Shown here piece after piece: positions 35,836-44,350 of a stretch of DNA of 64,000 nt. The stretch's first letter is position 1, and every line of letters starts with the position of its first letter. The stretch comes from an uncultured Bacteroidota bacterium (GTDB taxonomy: Bacteria; Bacteroidota; Bacteroidia; NS11-12g; UBA9320). A program made the translations under genes and the position numbers. The notes under the pieces are model-generated. The model worked only from the letters and a program-made list of their open reading frames with translations, was not told the origin of the DNA and ran no database searches. The stretch spans positions 248,001 through 312,000 of the forward strand of contig CAKZLB010000036.1 of NCBI GenBank assembly GCA_937124965.1, given 5' to 3'.

Positions 35836-36495
35836 TTATTCTCCAAATGGAAGTTTAAATCCTATAAAACTTAAAAATGCAAAAGCCATCAATCCAACAG
35901 TGATGAACGTTATTCCTAACCCTCTTAGTCCTTTTGGTACATTCGAATAGCTTAGTTTTTCACGAATAGCCGCAAGTGCTACAACCGCTAAAAACCATCC
36001 AATTCCAGACCCTAAGCCGTAAACAACGCTTTCTCCGAAAGCAAATTCTTTTCCAGGTAAGAAAAGAGCTGCTCCTAAGATTGAACAGTTAACCGCAATA
36101 AGTGGTAAGAAAATACCCAGTGCATTATATAATGCTGGTGAGAGCTTCTCTACAACCATTTCAGTCAGCTGAACAAATGCTGCAACTACTGCAATAAATA
36201 TGATGAATTTTAAAACTTCTAAATTAACCGTTGAGAAGTCAGCAAACGAAGTCGAAACACCTAGACCATTTAACCATGTTAAAGCGCCTTCTTTAATAAT
36301 AAAGTTGTACGCTAACCAGTTCAATGGAACAGTTATCAGTAATACAAAAGTTACTGCCATTCCCAAACCTACTGCAGTGCCAATTTTCTTAGAAACTGCT
36401 AAGTACGAACACATACCTAAAAAGTAGGCAAAAATCATATTGTCGACAAAAATCGACTTGATTCCAATATTTAAATAATTTTCTACTATACCCAT
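35836..36495 (-). CDS. nqrE: Na+-NQR subunit E
   Basis: 219-residue membrane subunit with six helices. [18 protein letters not shown] carries one, and [12 protein letters not shown] the other, of the Cys residues that with NqrD hold the intramembrane iron-sulfur centre. It forms part of the Na+ path and shares ancestry with NqrD and RnfA/E. It starts 11 bases after nqrD. The sequence is close to full-length, with no anomalies. Confidence 0.97.
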   Translation of the reverse strand: MGIVENYLNIGIKSIFVDNMIFAYFLGMCSYLAVSKKIGTAVGLGMAVTFVLLITVPLNWLAYNFIIKEGALTWLNGLGVSTSFADFSTVNLEVLKFIIFIAVVAAFVQLTEMVVEKLSPALYNALGIFLPLIAVNCSILGAALFLPGKEFAFGESVVYGLGSGIGWFLAVVALAAIREKLSYSNVPKGLRGLGITFITVGLMAFAFLSFIGFKLPFGE

Positions 36496-36506
36496 GATTT
36501 TACTTT

Positions 36507-37166
36507 TTAAGCTTCTTCAGTATAACCATTTCTGGAACGTTGGAACCAGATTAATAATCCTAATACGATACATGCACCAACTGGACTCATCATTACACCA
36601 TTTCCAGGGTAACCTTCTCCTAAGATATTGAATCCGAATAGTGAACCACTTCCAAGAAGCTCTCTGAAGAAAGCCACCGGAATAAGAATTGCGGCATAAC
36701 CTAATCCGTTTCCAATTGCGTCCATTAAAGCAGGACCTGGTTTATTCGCTAATGCAAATGCCTCTAATCGACCCATAATGATACAGTTTGTTATAATCAA
36801 ACCAACAAATACAGAAAGTTGTTTGGATACATCGTAAGCATATGCTTGTAATACTTGATCAACTACAGCAACCAATGACGCTACCACTAACAATTGTACG
36901 ATAATTCTAATTCGGCCAGGTATTACATTTCTAAGTAACGAAATAGCTACGTTCGAAAATACTAATACAAATAATACCGAAATACACATGTATAATGTCG
37001 GAATTAACTTAACTGTAACCGCCAGTGCTGAACAAACGCCAAGCACTTGAACAGTAATCGGATTATCAGCATCTAATGGGTTTGTTATAAGTTTTCTATT
37101 TTTCTTAGAGAATAAAGGCTCTCGCTCTTTAACCACCTCTTCTACCGCTTGTGTTTCAGTGCTCAT
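36507..37166 (-). CDS. nqrD: Na+-NQR subunit D
   Basis: 219-residue membrane subunit, homologous to NqrE in inverted topology. Seen: [19 protein letters not shown] and [15 protein letters not shown], each providing a Cys for the iron-sulfur site shared with NqrE, and [13 protein letters not shown]. An N-terminal cytoplasmic extension (residues 1-30, basic and acidic) precedes the first helix. It follows nqrC after a single base, typical of a tightly packed operon. Confidence 0.97.
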   Translation of the reverse strand: MSTETQAVEEVVKEREPLFSKKNRKLITNPLDADNPITVQVLGVCSALAVTVKLIPTLYMCISVLFVLVFSNVAISLLRNVIPGRIRIIVQLLVVASLVAVVDQVLQAYAYDVSKQLSVFVGLIITNCIIMGRLEAFALANKPGPALMDAIGNGLGYAAILIPVAFFRELLGSGSLFGFNILGEGYPGNGVMMSPVGACIVLGLLIWFQRSRNGYTEEA

Positions 37167-37167
37167 G

Positions 37168-37926
37168 TTATTTCTTATTAGCGTTGATAAATGATAGATA
37201 CAAGTTCATATAATTGTCAATCATATTGTTCACACCATCAGCAGTTAATGTCGCTCCCGACATACCATCCACAGCGTGAGGATTGTCAGAGTAATCGTTT
37301 CCTTCACCTTTTTTCATGGTTACTGAAACTAATTTATCTCCATCAAATATTTTCTTGTCATTTCGATACCTATCTTGAACTTTGTCCTCAGTAATACGGG
37401 CTCCTAATCCTGGAGTTTCTCCTTTATGGTCAAGGACTAACCCTTGAATAGTATTTAGGTCTTTAGCCAAAGCTACGTACCCCCATATATTGTCCCATAA
37501 ACCAAAACCGTAGGTTGGCATAACGTAATAATCTACACTCGAGCCATCTTCGCTCATGATTTGATACATTGGAAGTTGAATAGTTTCACCTTCTTTTAAA
37601 CTTCCGTTTTTCTCCAACTTCTTGTATTCATTTTTAAGATTTACAGAATTCGCTGCTACTCCATCAATGGTTTCACCACTAGAATTAACAACAGACTCTT
37701 TCACTAGGTTTGAATACATCTCAGATATTTTATCTTTTTCTACATCAGATATTTTATCTCCTAACGCAGCTTTTAAGATGAATTTCTTTCGCTCTAATTC
37801 TCTTTCTTCGTATTGTCTCTCAGCTAACGCACCTGAAACTACAGAAAGTAGAACTCCACATACAAGGATTATCAATAATGCAAATCCGAATATATATCCG
37901 CTTGAATTTTTATTAAGCTTTGACAC
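37168..37926 (-). CDS. nqrC: Na+-NQR subunit C (covalent FMN)
   Basis: 252 residues: one N-terminal membrane helix (about 10-32) and a periplasmic FMN_bind domain. The covalent FMN is expected on T226 in DGMSGATLTADG (SGAT at 223-226), the ApbE target motif. The GETPGLGARI segment near residue 169 is typical of the family. NqrC relays electrons between the 2Fe-2S centres and NqrB. It overlaps the end of nqrB by 14 bases. Confidence 0.97.
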   Translation of the reverse strand: MSKLNKNSSGYIFGFALLIILVCGVLLSVVSGALAERQYEERELERKKFILKAALGDKISDVEKDKISEMYSNLVKESVVNSSGETIDGVAANSVNLKNEYKKLEKNGSLKEGETIQLPMYQIMSEDGSSVDYYVMPTYGFGLWDNIWGYVALAKDLNTIQGLVLDHKGETPGLGARITEDKVQDRYRNDKKIFDGDKLVSVTMKKGEGNDYSDNPHAVDGMSGATLTADGVNNMIDNYMNLYLSFINANKK

Positions 37927-39061
37927 GACTCAATCTTCTTTTAATGTTAGACTTAACTACATAATTATCTACCAAAGGAGCCATTACGTTCATAAACAAA
38001 ATTGCGAACATAATTCCTTCTGGATATGCAGGGTTGAATACTCTAATCAACACTGTTAAAACACCTATTAAAGCTCCATAAATCCATTTACCCATCGTTG
38101 TATGAGCAGCTGAAACTGGATCTGTTGCCATAAAAACAGCTCCGAAAGCAAAACCGCCAATAATTAAATGTTGGTAGGCTGGCAATTCATAATATGGATT
38201 TCCTCCAATCATATTTAGGATTAGTCCCATTCCCAATGCACCTAGAACAGTCGACAGCATTATTCGCCAACTTCCGATACCAGTTACAATTAAGAATGCA
38301 GCTCCTATCAAACACATCAGAGCCGATGTTTCTCCAACACTACCAGGAATCAACCCGATAAATGAATCCATCGCACTTACTGTGTATTCGTTACCTGCAC
38401 CTAATTCACCAAGAGCAGTTGCTCCTGATGACGCATCAACCAAACCTTCTTTAATTCCTGAAACCCAAATATCTCCAGCCATTTCAACTGGGTATGCGAT
38501 ATAAAGGAATACTCGTGACGTCAGTGCTGGGTTTAAGATATTCATCCCTGTACCGCCAAACACCTCTTTACCAATAATTACTGCAAATGCCGTAGAAACC
38601 GCGACCATCCACAATGGGATGTCGGCAGGTACAATTAATGGAATTAACATACCAGAAACTAAGAATCCTTCGTTTACTGGATGACCATTTACTTGACAAA
38701 ATGCAAACTCAATTCCCAGACCAACGATATACGAAACCGCAATAATTGGTAAAACCTTCAATGCACCAAACAGGAAACAATCAATGAAAGTATGCGCTTC
38801 AGGCGTAACCAAGTTTGAATAATGTTGATATCCAACATTATAAATCCCAAAAAGCAACGCTGGAATTAAGGCGATAATGACAAAGAACATTGTTCTTTTC
38901 AAATCAATTCCATCTCGTATGTGTGAACCTGACTTTGTAGTGTGGTTCGGCACAAACATAAATGTCTCTATCGCATCAAAACTAGAATGCAAGAAGTAAA
39001 GTTTGCCTCCTTTCTCAAAGTTTGGCTTAACTTTATCTAAAGTATCTCTTAAAAACTTCAT
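37913..39061 (-). CDS. nqrB: Na+-NQR subunit B (covalent FMN, riboflavin)
   Basis: 382-residue membrane subunit with about ten helices, central to Na+ transport and quinone reduction. The covalent FMN site is T215 in DASSGATALGELG (SGAT at 212-215), which ApbE modifies. Other family segments: RDGIDLKRTMFFVIIALIPA, NILNPALTSRVFLYIAYP, FMATDPVSAAHT, and RVFNPAYPEGIMFAILFMN. It follows nqrA after 17 bases and overlaps nqrC by 14 bases. Confidence 0.97.
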   Translation of the reverse strand: MKFLRDTLDKVKPNFEKGGKLYFLHSSFDAIETFMFVPNHTTKSGSHIRDGIDLKRTMFFVIIALIPALLFGIYNVGYQHYSNLVTPEAHTFIDCFLFGALKVLPIIAVSYIVGLGIEFAFCQVNGHPVNEGFLVSGMLIPLIVPADIPLWMVAVSTAFAVIIGKEVFGGTGMNILNPALTSRVFLYIAYPVEMAGDIWVSGIKEGLVDASSGATALGELGAGNEYTVSAMDSFIGLIPGSVGETSALMCLIGAAFLIVTGIGSWRIMLSTVLGALGMGLILNMIGGNPYYELPAYQHLIIGGFAFGAVFMATDPVSAAHTTMGKWIYGALIGVLTVLIRVFNPAYPEGIMFAILFMNVMAPLVDNYVVKSNIKRRLSRVKA

Positions 39062-39078
39062 TTTCTAATGCTCAATTA

Positions 39079-40422
39079 TTAACTCTCTAGTGCCATTAAC
39101 TCTAAACCACCTTTTAAAATCTTTTGTACATCGATTTTTGACGTACAAACAAACTCACATAGTGCTAAGTCTTCTTCAATAACTTCATAGATACCAAGAT
39201 TCTCCATAGCCTCTAAATCCTCAGCCAAAATTGACTTAAGCAATTGAACAGGCATAACGTCCATTGGTAAAACTTTCTCATACTGACCCGTCATTACAAA
39301 TGCTCTTTCTTCACCATGAGGATTTGTATTTGCAACAAATGTCTTTTTCAAAAACTTTGAAATAGGCAGTGAGTTACTTACCGTTGGTCTAGCATATGAC
39401 GGGAATAACCATCCCATAAACTCATAGTGATTACCTTCAGGTATTGCAGATATCATATGATCAAAATGGCCAAGATAACCGTTAGAACCAATGTTGGAAC
39501 CTGTTAACACGTTTCCACTTATCACTCGTGGGTTTTCACCTTTCAAATTATCGGCAAACAATGATTCAACATTTACCCCTACAATAGTTTGAATATATTG
39601 TGGATTACTTAACTCAGACCCTACTAAGGCAACCTTTTGAGTCAAATCCACTTTACCAGATGACAACAGTCTTCCAATAAAAACGACGTGTTGCGGATTA
39701 ATAGTCCAAACAACATCACCTTTATTTATAGGGTCAATGTGGTGAATTTGAACACCAACCAAACCAGCTGGATGAGCACCGCTAAAGGATGTGACTTCAA
39801 CACCACCTACGTTGGTAAACATAGAAGCGTTTGAGTCATTTGCTCTCACATTAAGATGCACCTTACCAGTGGTTAAGACTCTTAGAGCCTCTATACCCTG
39901 TTTAAATGCAGCCTCGTCTTCGCTTAAGCTAAAGTTGTAATCAACACCTAGAGGCGCTGAGTCAAAACACGATATGTGAATTGCTTTTGGCTCTGCGCTA
40001 GGATCGGCGATAACACCATATGGACGCTGAACTAGATATGTCCACAACCCTGACTCGAGTAGCAATGACTTAACATTCTCTTTATCCAATGATGAAGGGA
40101 TGTTAAAAGATTTGTACTGGATTTCAGAATCTGCTAAGATTCGAATCTCTTGAATAGCTCTTCTCTCACCTCTCACGACTTCAGCAACTTCACCACTCAC
40201 TGGAGCAGTAAACTTGATGTCAGAGTTTGTTTTATCGAAAAATAAAACATCTCCCGCCTTAACCTCCTCGCCCGCTTTCACAGCAAGTTTTGGAACAAGG
40301 GTTTTAAAATCGGTAGGTTTAATGGCAAATGAGCTTGATAACGTTCTAGCGGCCACAGTTTTTTCTGCTGCACCAACCAAACTAATATCCTTGCCTTTTC
40401 TAATCTTTATAACTTTACTCAT
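39079..40422 (-). CDS. nqrA: Na+-NQR subunit A
   Basis: 447 residues from the ATG at 40422 (an ATG seven codons upstream is possible; the family begins with a variant of IKIRKGKDISL). NqrA is the peripheral quinone-binding subunit on the cytoplasmic side. Seen: KPTDFKTLVPKLAVKAGEEV, the CFDSAPLGVDYNF region, GAHPAGLVGVQIHHIDPI and HGEERAFVMTGQYEKVLPMD. It is the first gene of nqrABCDEF-apbE and carries the promoter region upstream. Confidence 0.97.
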   Translation of the reverse strand: MSKVIKIRKGKDISLVGAAEKTVAARTLSSSFAIKPTDFKTLVPKLAVKAGEEVKAGDVLFFDKTNSDIKFTAPVSGEVAEVVRGERRAIQEIRILADSEIQYKSFNIPSSLDKENVKSLLLESGLWTYLVQRPYGVIADPSAEPKAIHISCFDSAPLGVDYNFSLSEDEAAFKQGIEALRVLTTGKVHLNVRANDSNASMFTNVGGVEVTSFSGAHPAGLVGVQIHHIDPINKGDVVWTINPQHVVFIGRLLSSGKVDLTQKVALVGSELSNPQYIQTIVGVNVESLFADNLKGENPRVISGNVLTGSNIGSNGYLGHFDHMISAIPEGNHYEFMGWLFPSYARPTVSNSLPISKFLKKTFVANTNPHGEERAFVMTGQYEKVLPMDVMPVQLLKSILAEDLEAMENLGIYEVIEEDLALCEFVCTSKIDVQKILKGGLELMALES

Positions 40423-40450
40423 TGCAATAAATGCGTTTTGCAAACGGCTG

Positions 40451-40458
40451 CAAAATTA
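40451..40458 (-). promoter_or_regulatory. Candidate -7 element of the nqr operon
   Basis: On the minus strand TAATTTTG matches TAnnTTTG and lies 28 bases upstream of the nqrA ATG. The expected -33 position falls within the palindrome at 40472-40485 and shows no clear TTG, so activation or repression through that palindrome is conceivable. Confidence 0.45.
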
Positions 40459-40471
40459 GTGTTTTGACGGT

Positions 40472-40485
40472 ATGATTATAATCAT
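40472..40485. promoter_or_regulatory. 14-bp palindrome, candidate operator of the nqr operon
   Basis: ATGATTATAATCAT is a perfect 14-bp palindrome, centred about 20 bases upstream of the -7 element of nqrA, over the -33 region of the promoter. A dimeric regulator bound here would affect transcription of the whole operon. The binding protein is unknown. Confidence 0.4.
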
Positions 40486-40569
40486 TAAACCATTTTTTAA
40501 TCACATTTAATTAAGCTGCGTTGTGCTAAACACCTTGTACATGCCAACTTATTCAAAGTTTCAGGCTAT

Positions 40570-41763
40570 TTAGAATGATTCTACTCTCTTTTTTTGCTTG
40601 AGAAAGGCTCGAATTATAACTACTAGCGCTAAAACAGAACAACTCAGAGTAAAGAGAAATGCATTGTGAATTTGATCTGCATGGTTATCGTATATTTTAG
40701 CCGGAACAACTGCACCGATAATTATACCGATTTCTAAGAAAATAAATAATGTAGATATTCCTCGTCCAATAAACTTCTGATTGCCGTTGTCTATCGTCCA
40801 CGCAAATAACGTTGGTGAATTTATACCCGTGGAAATACCAAAAATAGCAGCTGACGCAAACAGCATTGTTACGGATTGTGCGGAAATCAACATGATGTTT
40901 GCACTAACTAAAAAGGCTATTCCAACAAGAAGTACTATTTCTCGTCCAAATTTATCACTCAACTTCCCACTTAACACTCGAATAAATAAAGAGGTTACAG
41001 TTACTACAGTGAAGTAATAGCCATTTTTAACAACACCGAACTGTTTACAATAATCAGGTATGAGTGTTAGTAATGCACCGAAAGTGACAACACTAAGCGT
41101 CATTATTACCCCTTGAGTGAGAACCCGAGGTTCGATGATTTCGGCTTGCTTCAATTTAAGCATTGACCAAGAAAACGACTGAACATTTTTAACCGTCTCT
41201 GTTAGTTTTATGGTTGGAATTAATGCTAGAAATGCCATAAACCCACCAACAATAAACATTGTTTGATTGCCATAGGTAACACCAACTTCACTTCCCAATG
41301 CTGGGCCCATACTCATTCCAAGATTACCTGCCATTCCTACAACGCCCATCGCTTCACCTCGTTTGTGAATCGGGACTATGTCTGAAACCATAGCCGTTGT
41401 TGCCGTAGGTGTGAAGCCTGCGCAAATACCGTGTAAAAATCTAAGTGCTAAAAAAGACGTCACCCCATGAACTAGTGGATATCCAAAAGAAACGACAATA
41501 GAAACGCCTATGCCAAACAACATGATGGGTTTACGTCCAACATGATCAATTAGTTTTCCGCTAAATGGACGAGATACAAGAGCACTCAGAGCAAAAGCTC
41601 CTATTATTAGTCCTTTGTAATCTTCCCCACCTAAACTGGTTATAAACTCTGGTAACTGTGGAATTATTAAATTAAAGCTAAAAAAGAAACTAAATACGAC
41701 TGCATTTAATATCCAAAAATCTTTAGAAAACCCTAACCAGCTATTCTCTTCACTCGCAACCAT
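40570..41763 (-). CDS. Major facilitator superfamily transporter
   Basis: 397 residues, twelve hydrophobic segments. The MFS loop 2-3 motif appears as LIDHVGRKPIMLFG near residue 72 and again in the second half as GKLSDKFGREIVLLVG; LHGICAGFTPTATTAMVSDIVP follows helix 4. It resembles sugar- or drug-efflux MFS (DHA1-like) proteins, but the substrate is unknown. The ATG lies only five bases downstream of the T-run of an intrinsic terminator, so transcription may depend on read-through. It is followed by 147 bases before nqrA. Confidence 0.88.
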   Translation of the reverse strand: MVASEENSWLGFSKDFWILNAVVFSFFFSFNLIIPQLPEFITSLGGEDYKGLIIGAFALSALVSRPFSGKLIDHVGRKPIMLFGIGVSIVVSFGYPLVHGVTSFLALRFLHGICAGFTPTATTAMVSDIVPIHKRGEAMGVVGMAGNLGMSMGPALGSEVGVTYGNQTMFIVGGFMAFLALIPTIKLTETVKNVQSFSWSMLKLKQAEIIEPRVLTQGVIMTLSVVTFGALLTLIPDYCKQFGVVKNGYYFTVVTVTSLFIRVLSGKLSDKFGREIVLLVGIAFLVSANIMLISAQSVTMLFASAAIFGISTGINSPTLFAWTIDNGNQKFIGRGISTLFIFLEIGIIIGAVVPAKIYDNHADQIHNAFLFTLSCSVLALVVIIRAFLKQKKRVESF

Positions 41764-41768
41764 AAAAT

Positions 41769-41794
41769 AAAAAAGGGCACTCGAAGAAGTGCCC
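41769..41794 (-). terminator. Intrinsic terminator abutting the MFS start codon
   Basis: On the minus strand GGGCACT, a 6-base loop and AGTGCCC form a 7-bp perfect stem, followed by TTTTTT. It lies 25 bases after the small basic gene and its T-run ends five bases before the MFS ATG. It should terminate the small-gene transcript and may attenuate the transporter. The plus strand also carries TTTT after the stem. Confidence 0.75.
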
Positions 41795-41818
41795 TTTTAG
41801 GAATATCTTTCGTTTTGA

Positions 41819-42052
41819 TTAATTGAGACTAACCTTCTCATATTTTTTTCCATCCCAATATCCTAAAAACTCTACGTGCTGCTTTGAATGTTTCAATAAC
41901 AACTTAATTTCAGGTATTGTATCACGACTTATTAATACATTATTGTTCGTATTATTCATAGAGTTATGAACTTTAACTAATACATAATATGCCTTCCTTT
42001 TTTCTACCGGTTTGGTAGCCGGTCTACCCTGTTTCTTTTTCTTATCCGTCAT
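41819..42052 (-). CDS. Small basic protein, function unknown
   Basis: 77 residues from the ATG at 42052; an in-frame TTG two codons upstream is less likely. The N-terminus is Lys-rich with KKKKQGRPATKPVEKRK, whose GRP core flanked by basic residues resembles an AT-hook. The rest (YYVLVKVHNSMNN, ISRDTIPEIKLLL, HVEFLGYWDGKKYEKVSL) looks like a small alpha/beta domain. No family is recognised. It has its own promoter-like element upstream and a strong terminator downstream, which supports it as a real monocistronic gene. Confidence 0.65.
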   Translation of the reverse strand: MTDKKKKQGRPATKPVEKRKAYYVLVKVHNSMNNTNNNVLISRDTIPEIKLLLKHSKQHVEFLGYWDGKKYEKVSLN

Positions 42053-42114
42053 AGCCAATTATTGTTGAGGTGTATAACAACTCTTCAACACAAGTTAATT
42101 TTTTAAAATCCTTG

Positions 42115-42122
42115 CAAACATA
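42115..42122 (-). promoter_or_regulatory. Candidate -7 element within overlapping inverted repeats
   Basis: On the minus strand TATGTTTG is a perfect TAnnTTTG, 63 bases before the ATG at 42052. It sits inside GGCAAACTTGCATATG and TTTGCAAGG, where GCAAAC/GTTTGC and CTTGC/GCAAG form overlapping inverted repeats that could be an operator. Confidence 0.4.
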
Positions 42123-42173
42123 TGCAAGTTTGCCAAAAATAAAAGTTAATGTAAATTTATCTGAGTTATAACA

Positions 42174-42644
42174 TCAATCGTTGTGATAAGGTTCACCATT
42201 CAGAATGCTAAATCCTCGATAAATTTGTTCAACAAGTAACAAACGAACCATTTGATGGTTTAGTGTCATTTTCGACAAAGAAACCATTGTGTTCATCCGA
42301 CTGTATAGTAGTTGATTAAAACCAAAGGCACCGCCAACTACAAAAGCGATGTCCGCATTATCAATAGTCCAAGTATTTATCTTTTTTGAAAAATCTCTAC
42401 TTGAAAATTCTTTTCCTTTTTCATCTAGTCCAATTACAAATGTATTTGGTTTCAATTCCGCCAAGAAAGCTTCAGCCTCCAAACGTTTTAAATCGTCCAC
42501 TGATTTAAAACTCTTTTTTCGAACATCATTCAATTCAATCCACTGAATTCTTGCGTACTTTGAAATTCTTTGGAGGTATTTATCTATTTCACCAAGAAGG
42601 TACTTCTCTTTGGTTTTACCAATACTAAGAACTTTAATCGCCAC
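42174..42644 (-). CDS. rlmH: 23S rRNA pseudouridine(1915)-N3-methyltransferase RlmH
   Basis: 156-residue SPOUT methyltransferase, normal length. It methylates pseudouridine 1915 of 23S rRNA in the 70S ribosome. The AdoMet-binding knot is FVVGGAFGFN (about residue 99-108), followed by LSKMTLNHQMVRLLLVEQIY, and the C-terminus GEPYHND replaces the more usual HPYHK/R ending but keeps the Tyr-His. It starts 11 bases after the rng stop codon. Confidence 0.96.
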   Translation of the reverse strand: MAIKVLSIGKTKEKYLLGEIDKYLQRISKYARIQWIELNDVRKKSFKSVDDLKRLEAEAFLAELKPNTFVIGLDEKGKEFSSRDFSKKINTWTIDNADIAFVVGGAFGFNQLLYSRMNTMVSLSKMTLNHQMVRLLLVEQIYRGFSILNGEPYHND

Positions 42645-42655
42645 AGAATTGGATA

Positions 42656-44206
42656 TTAAACCTGAATTTCTTCATCGTTTGCATCAAAAAAATGATACTC
42701 GCCATAATGGTAGTTGGCGTCTGCCGTCACTTTCACTTTTATTTTATGCTTTAGAAACCATTTCCATGGTTTCCCAATAATTCCTTTAGTTAAATAAGCC
42801 TCAACAAATGGATGTGCAACTAATTCTAACTTCTTTGGTTTAGAAAAACTCAATATTTGATCAAGTTTGTGTTCAATTTCATCAGTTAGCAGAATTGAAG
42901 CTTCTACAGTCCCTTCACCTTTACACATTGGACACGTTTCTGCCGTGGTGATGTTTGTCTCTGGCCGCACTCTTTGTCGAGTAATCTGAACTAGTCCAAA
43001 CTTACTCATTGGAAGAATTGTATGTTTGGCTGGATCATCATCCATAGCCTTTTTCAATTCTGAAAGCAATGTTTTTTTGTGAGCAGGATTTCTTAAATCG
43101 ATAAAATCAATAACAATAATACCGCCCATATCACGCAAACGTAACTGACGCGCTATTTCCTTTGCCGATTCAACGTTTACATTTAACGCGTAGTCTGCAA
43201 CATCGTTATTTCTATTTTGTCGGTTCCCACTGTTTACGTCAATAACGTGAAGAGCTTCTGTATGCTCGATAATCAGATACGGTCCACCTTGCATGGCCAC
43301 TGATTTTCCGAATGACATTTTAATCTGCTTGTCGACTCCAAACTGCGAGAATATTGGCTCTTTACCTTTGTAAAGTTTCAACACTTTTACCAACTCAGGA
43401 GATATTGTTTCCAAGAATTGTTTTAACTCTCCATGAAACTTAGCATCGTTTGTCACGATGGCAGTAAACTCTTTACTAAGCATGTCACGCAGCACCATAT
43501 GACTGCGACTATCCTCACCTAATATTAATTCTCCTGGCTTGGCCGACTTTAAGTTGGTGATGACTAAATCCCACTTTTCTTGTAATTGGATTAAGTCACG
43601 ATGAAGTTCTTGAACTGTTTTCCCTTCAGCAGCAGTTCTACAAATAAGACCGTAGTTCGTGCCTTTGAGGCTTTGTGTTAGATTTTTGAGGCGATTTCTC
43701 TCCTCTGCACTTTCAATTTTTTTTGAAACTGTTATGGAATTAATAAACGGGACAAGTATAAAATACTTACCAGCAATTGAGATTTCCGTACTCAATTTGG
43801 GCCCCTTAGATGAGATAGGTTCTTTTGCAACCTGAACAAGAATTTTCTGACCCTTTCTTAAGACGTCCGTTATTTTACCTGTTTTTAAGGTATCCGGTTC
43901 AATCTTAAATTTTGTCAAATCACCAGACTTGATGCCACCCTGGACCGCTCCATTGGTTAGCTTTACTAGTGATCTGATTTTTGGCCCGAGATCCTGATAA
44001 TGTAGGAATGCATCTCGATGATACCCAACATCTACAAATGTAGCGTTAAGCTCTTGTTTAAATTTTTTTATTACACCAAGGTATAGGTCACCAACTGAAA
44101 ATCGTGAAGCAAAATCTTCTTCGTGAAGTTCAACTAGTCGTTTGTCTTGAAGTAATGCAATTCTCTCACCCGCAGAGCTGAAATCAATAATCAACTCATT
44201 TGACAC
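42656..44206 (-). CDS. rng: Ribonuclease E/G family protein
   Basis: 516 residues, the size of RNase G, without the long RNase E scaffold. Order: S1 domain with GDLYLGVIKKF and NATFVDVGYHRDAFLHYQD, 5' sensor and RNase H-like parts, DNase I-like catalytic part with VIDVNSGN (metal ligand Asp) and IVIDFIDLR, then a Zn-link CPMCKGEG near residue 425. It cleaves single-stranded RNA, including rRNA precursors. It lies between a 29-residue ribosomal-type gene and rlmH, fitting ribosome biogenesis. Confidence 0.95.
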   Translation of the reverse strand: MSNELIIDFSSAGERIALLQDKRLVELHEEDFASRFSVGDLYLGVIKKFKQELNATFVDVGYHRDAFLHYQDLGPKIRSLVKLTNGAVQGGIKSGDLTKFKIEPDTLKTGKITDVLRKGQKILVQVAKEPISSKGPKLSTEISIAGKYFILVPFINSITVSKKIESAEERNRLKNLTQSLKGTNYGLICRTAAEGKTVQELHRDLIQLQEKWDLVITNLKSAKPGELILGEDSRSHMVLRDMLSKEFTAIVTNDAKFHGELKQFLETISPELVKVLKLYKGKEPIFSQFGVDKQIKMSFGKSVAMQGGPYLIIEHTEALHVIDVNSGNRQNRNNDVADYALNVNVESAKEIARQLRLRDMGGIIVIDFIDLRNPAHKKTLLSELKKAMDDDPAKHTILPMSKFGLVQITRQRVRPETNITTAETCPMCKGEGTVEASILLTDEIEHKLDQILSFSKPKKLELVAHPFVEAYLTKGIIGKPWKWFLKHKIKVKVTADANYHYGEYHFFDANDEEIQV

Positions 44207-44216
44207 AGGCTAGATA

Positions 44217-44306
44217 TTATTTTTTCTTATGACGATTTTTTCTAAGTCGTTTTTTCCGCTTGTGCGTCGCAATCTTATGACGCTTTCTTTTTTTACCGCT
44301 AGGCAT
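44217..44306 (-). CDS. 29-residue AURKAIP1/COX24-domain ribosome-associated protein
   Basis: 29 codons plus stop, reading MPSGKKRKRHKIATHKRKKR and then LRKNRHKKK: nearly all Lys, Arg and His. This is the tiny AURKAIP1/COX24-type protein found throughout Bacteroidota, named for the mitochondrial small-subunit ribosomal protein mS38. It is shorter than typical gene-finder limits. It lies 10 bases before rng and 44 bases after the TPR gene on the same strand. The reading frame was checked codon by codon; association with the ribosome is known of the family, not shown here. Confidence 0.85.
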   Translation of the reverse strand: MPSGKKRKRHKIATHKRKKRLRKNRHKKK

Positions 44307-44350
44307 AATTTATATATTAATTTTTTTAAAACTCTTTGATAATCTGCTCA

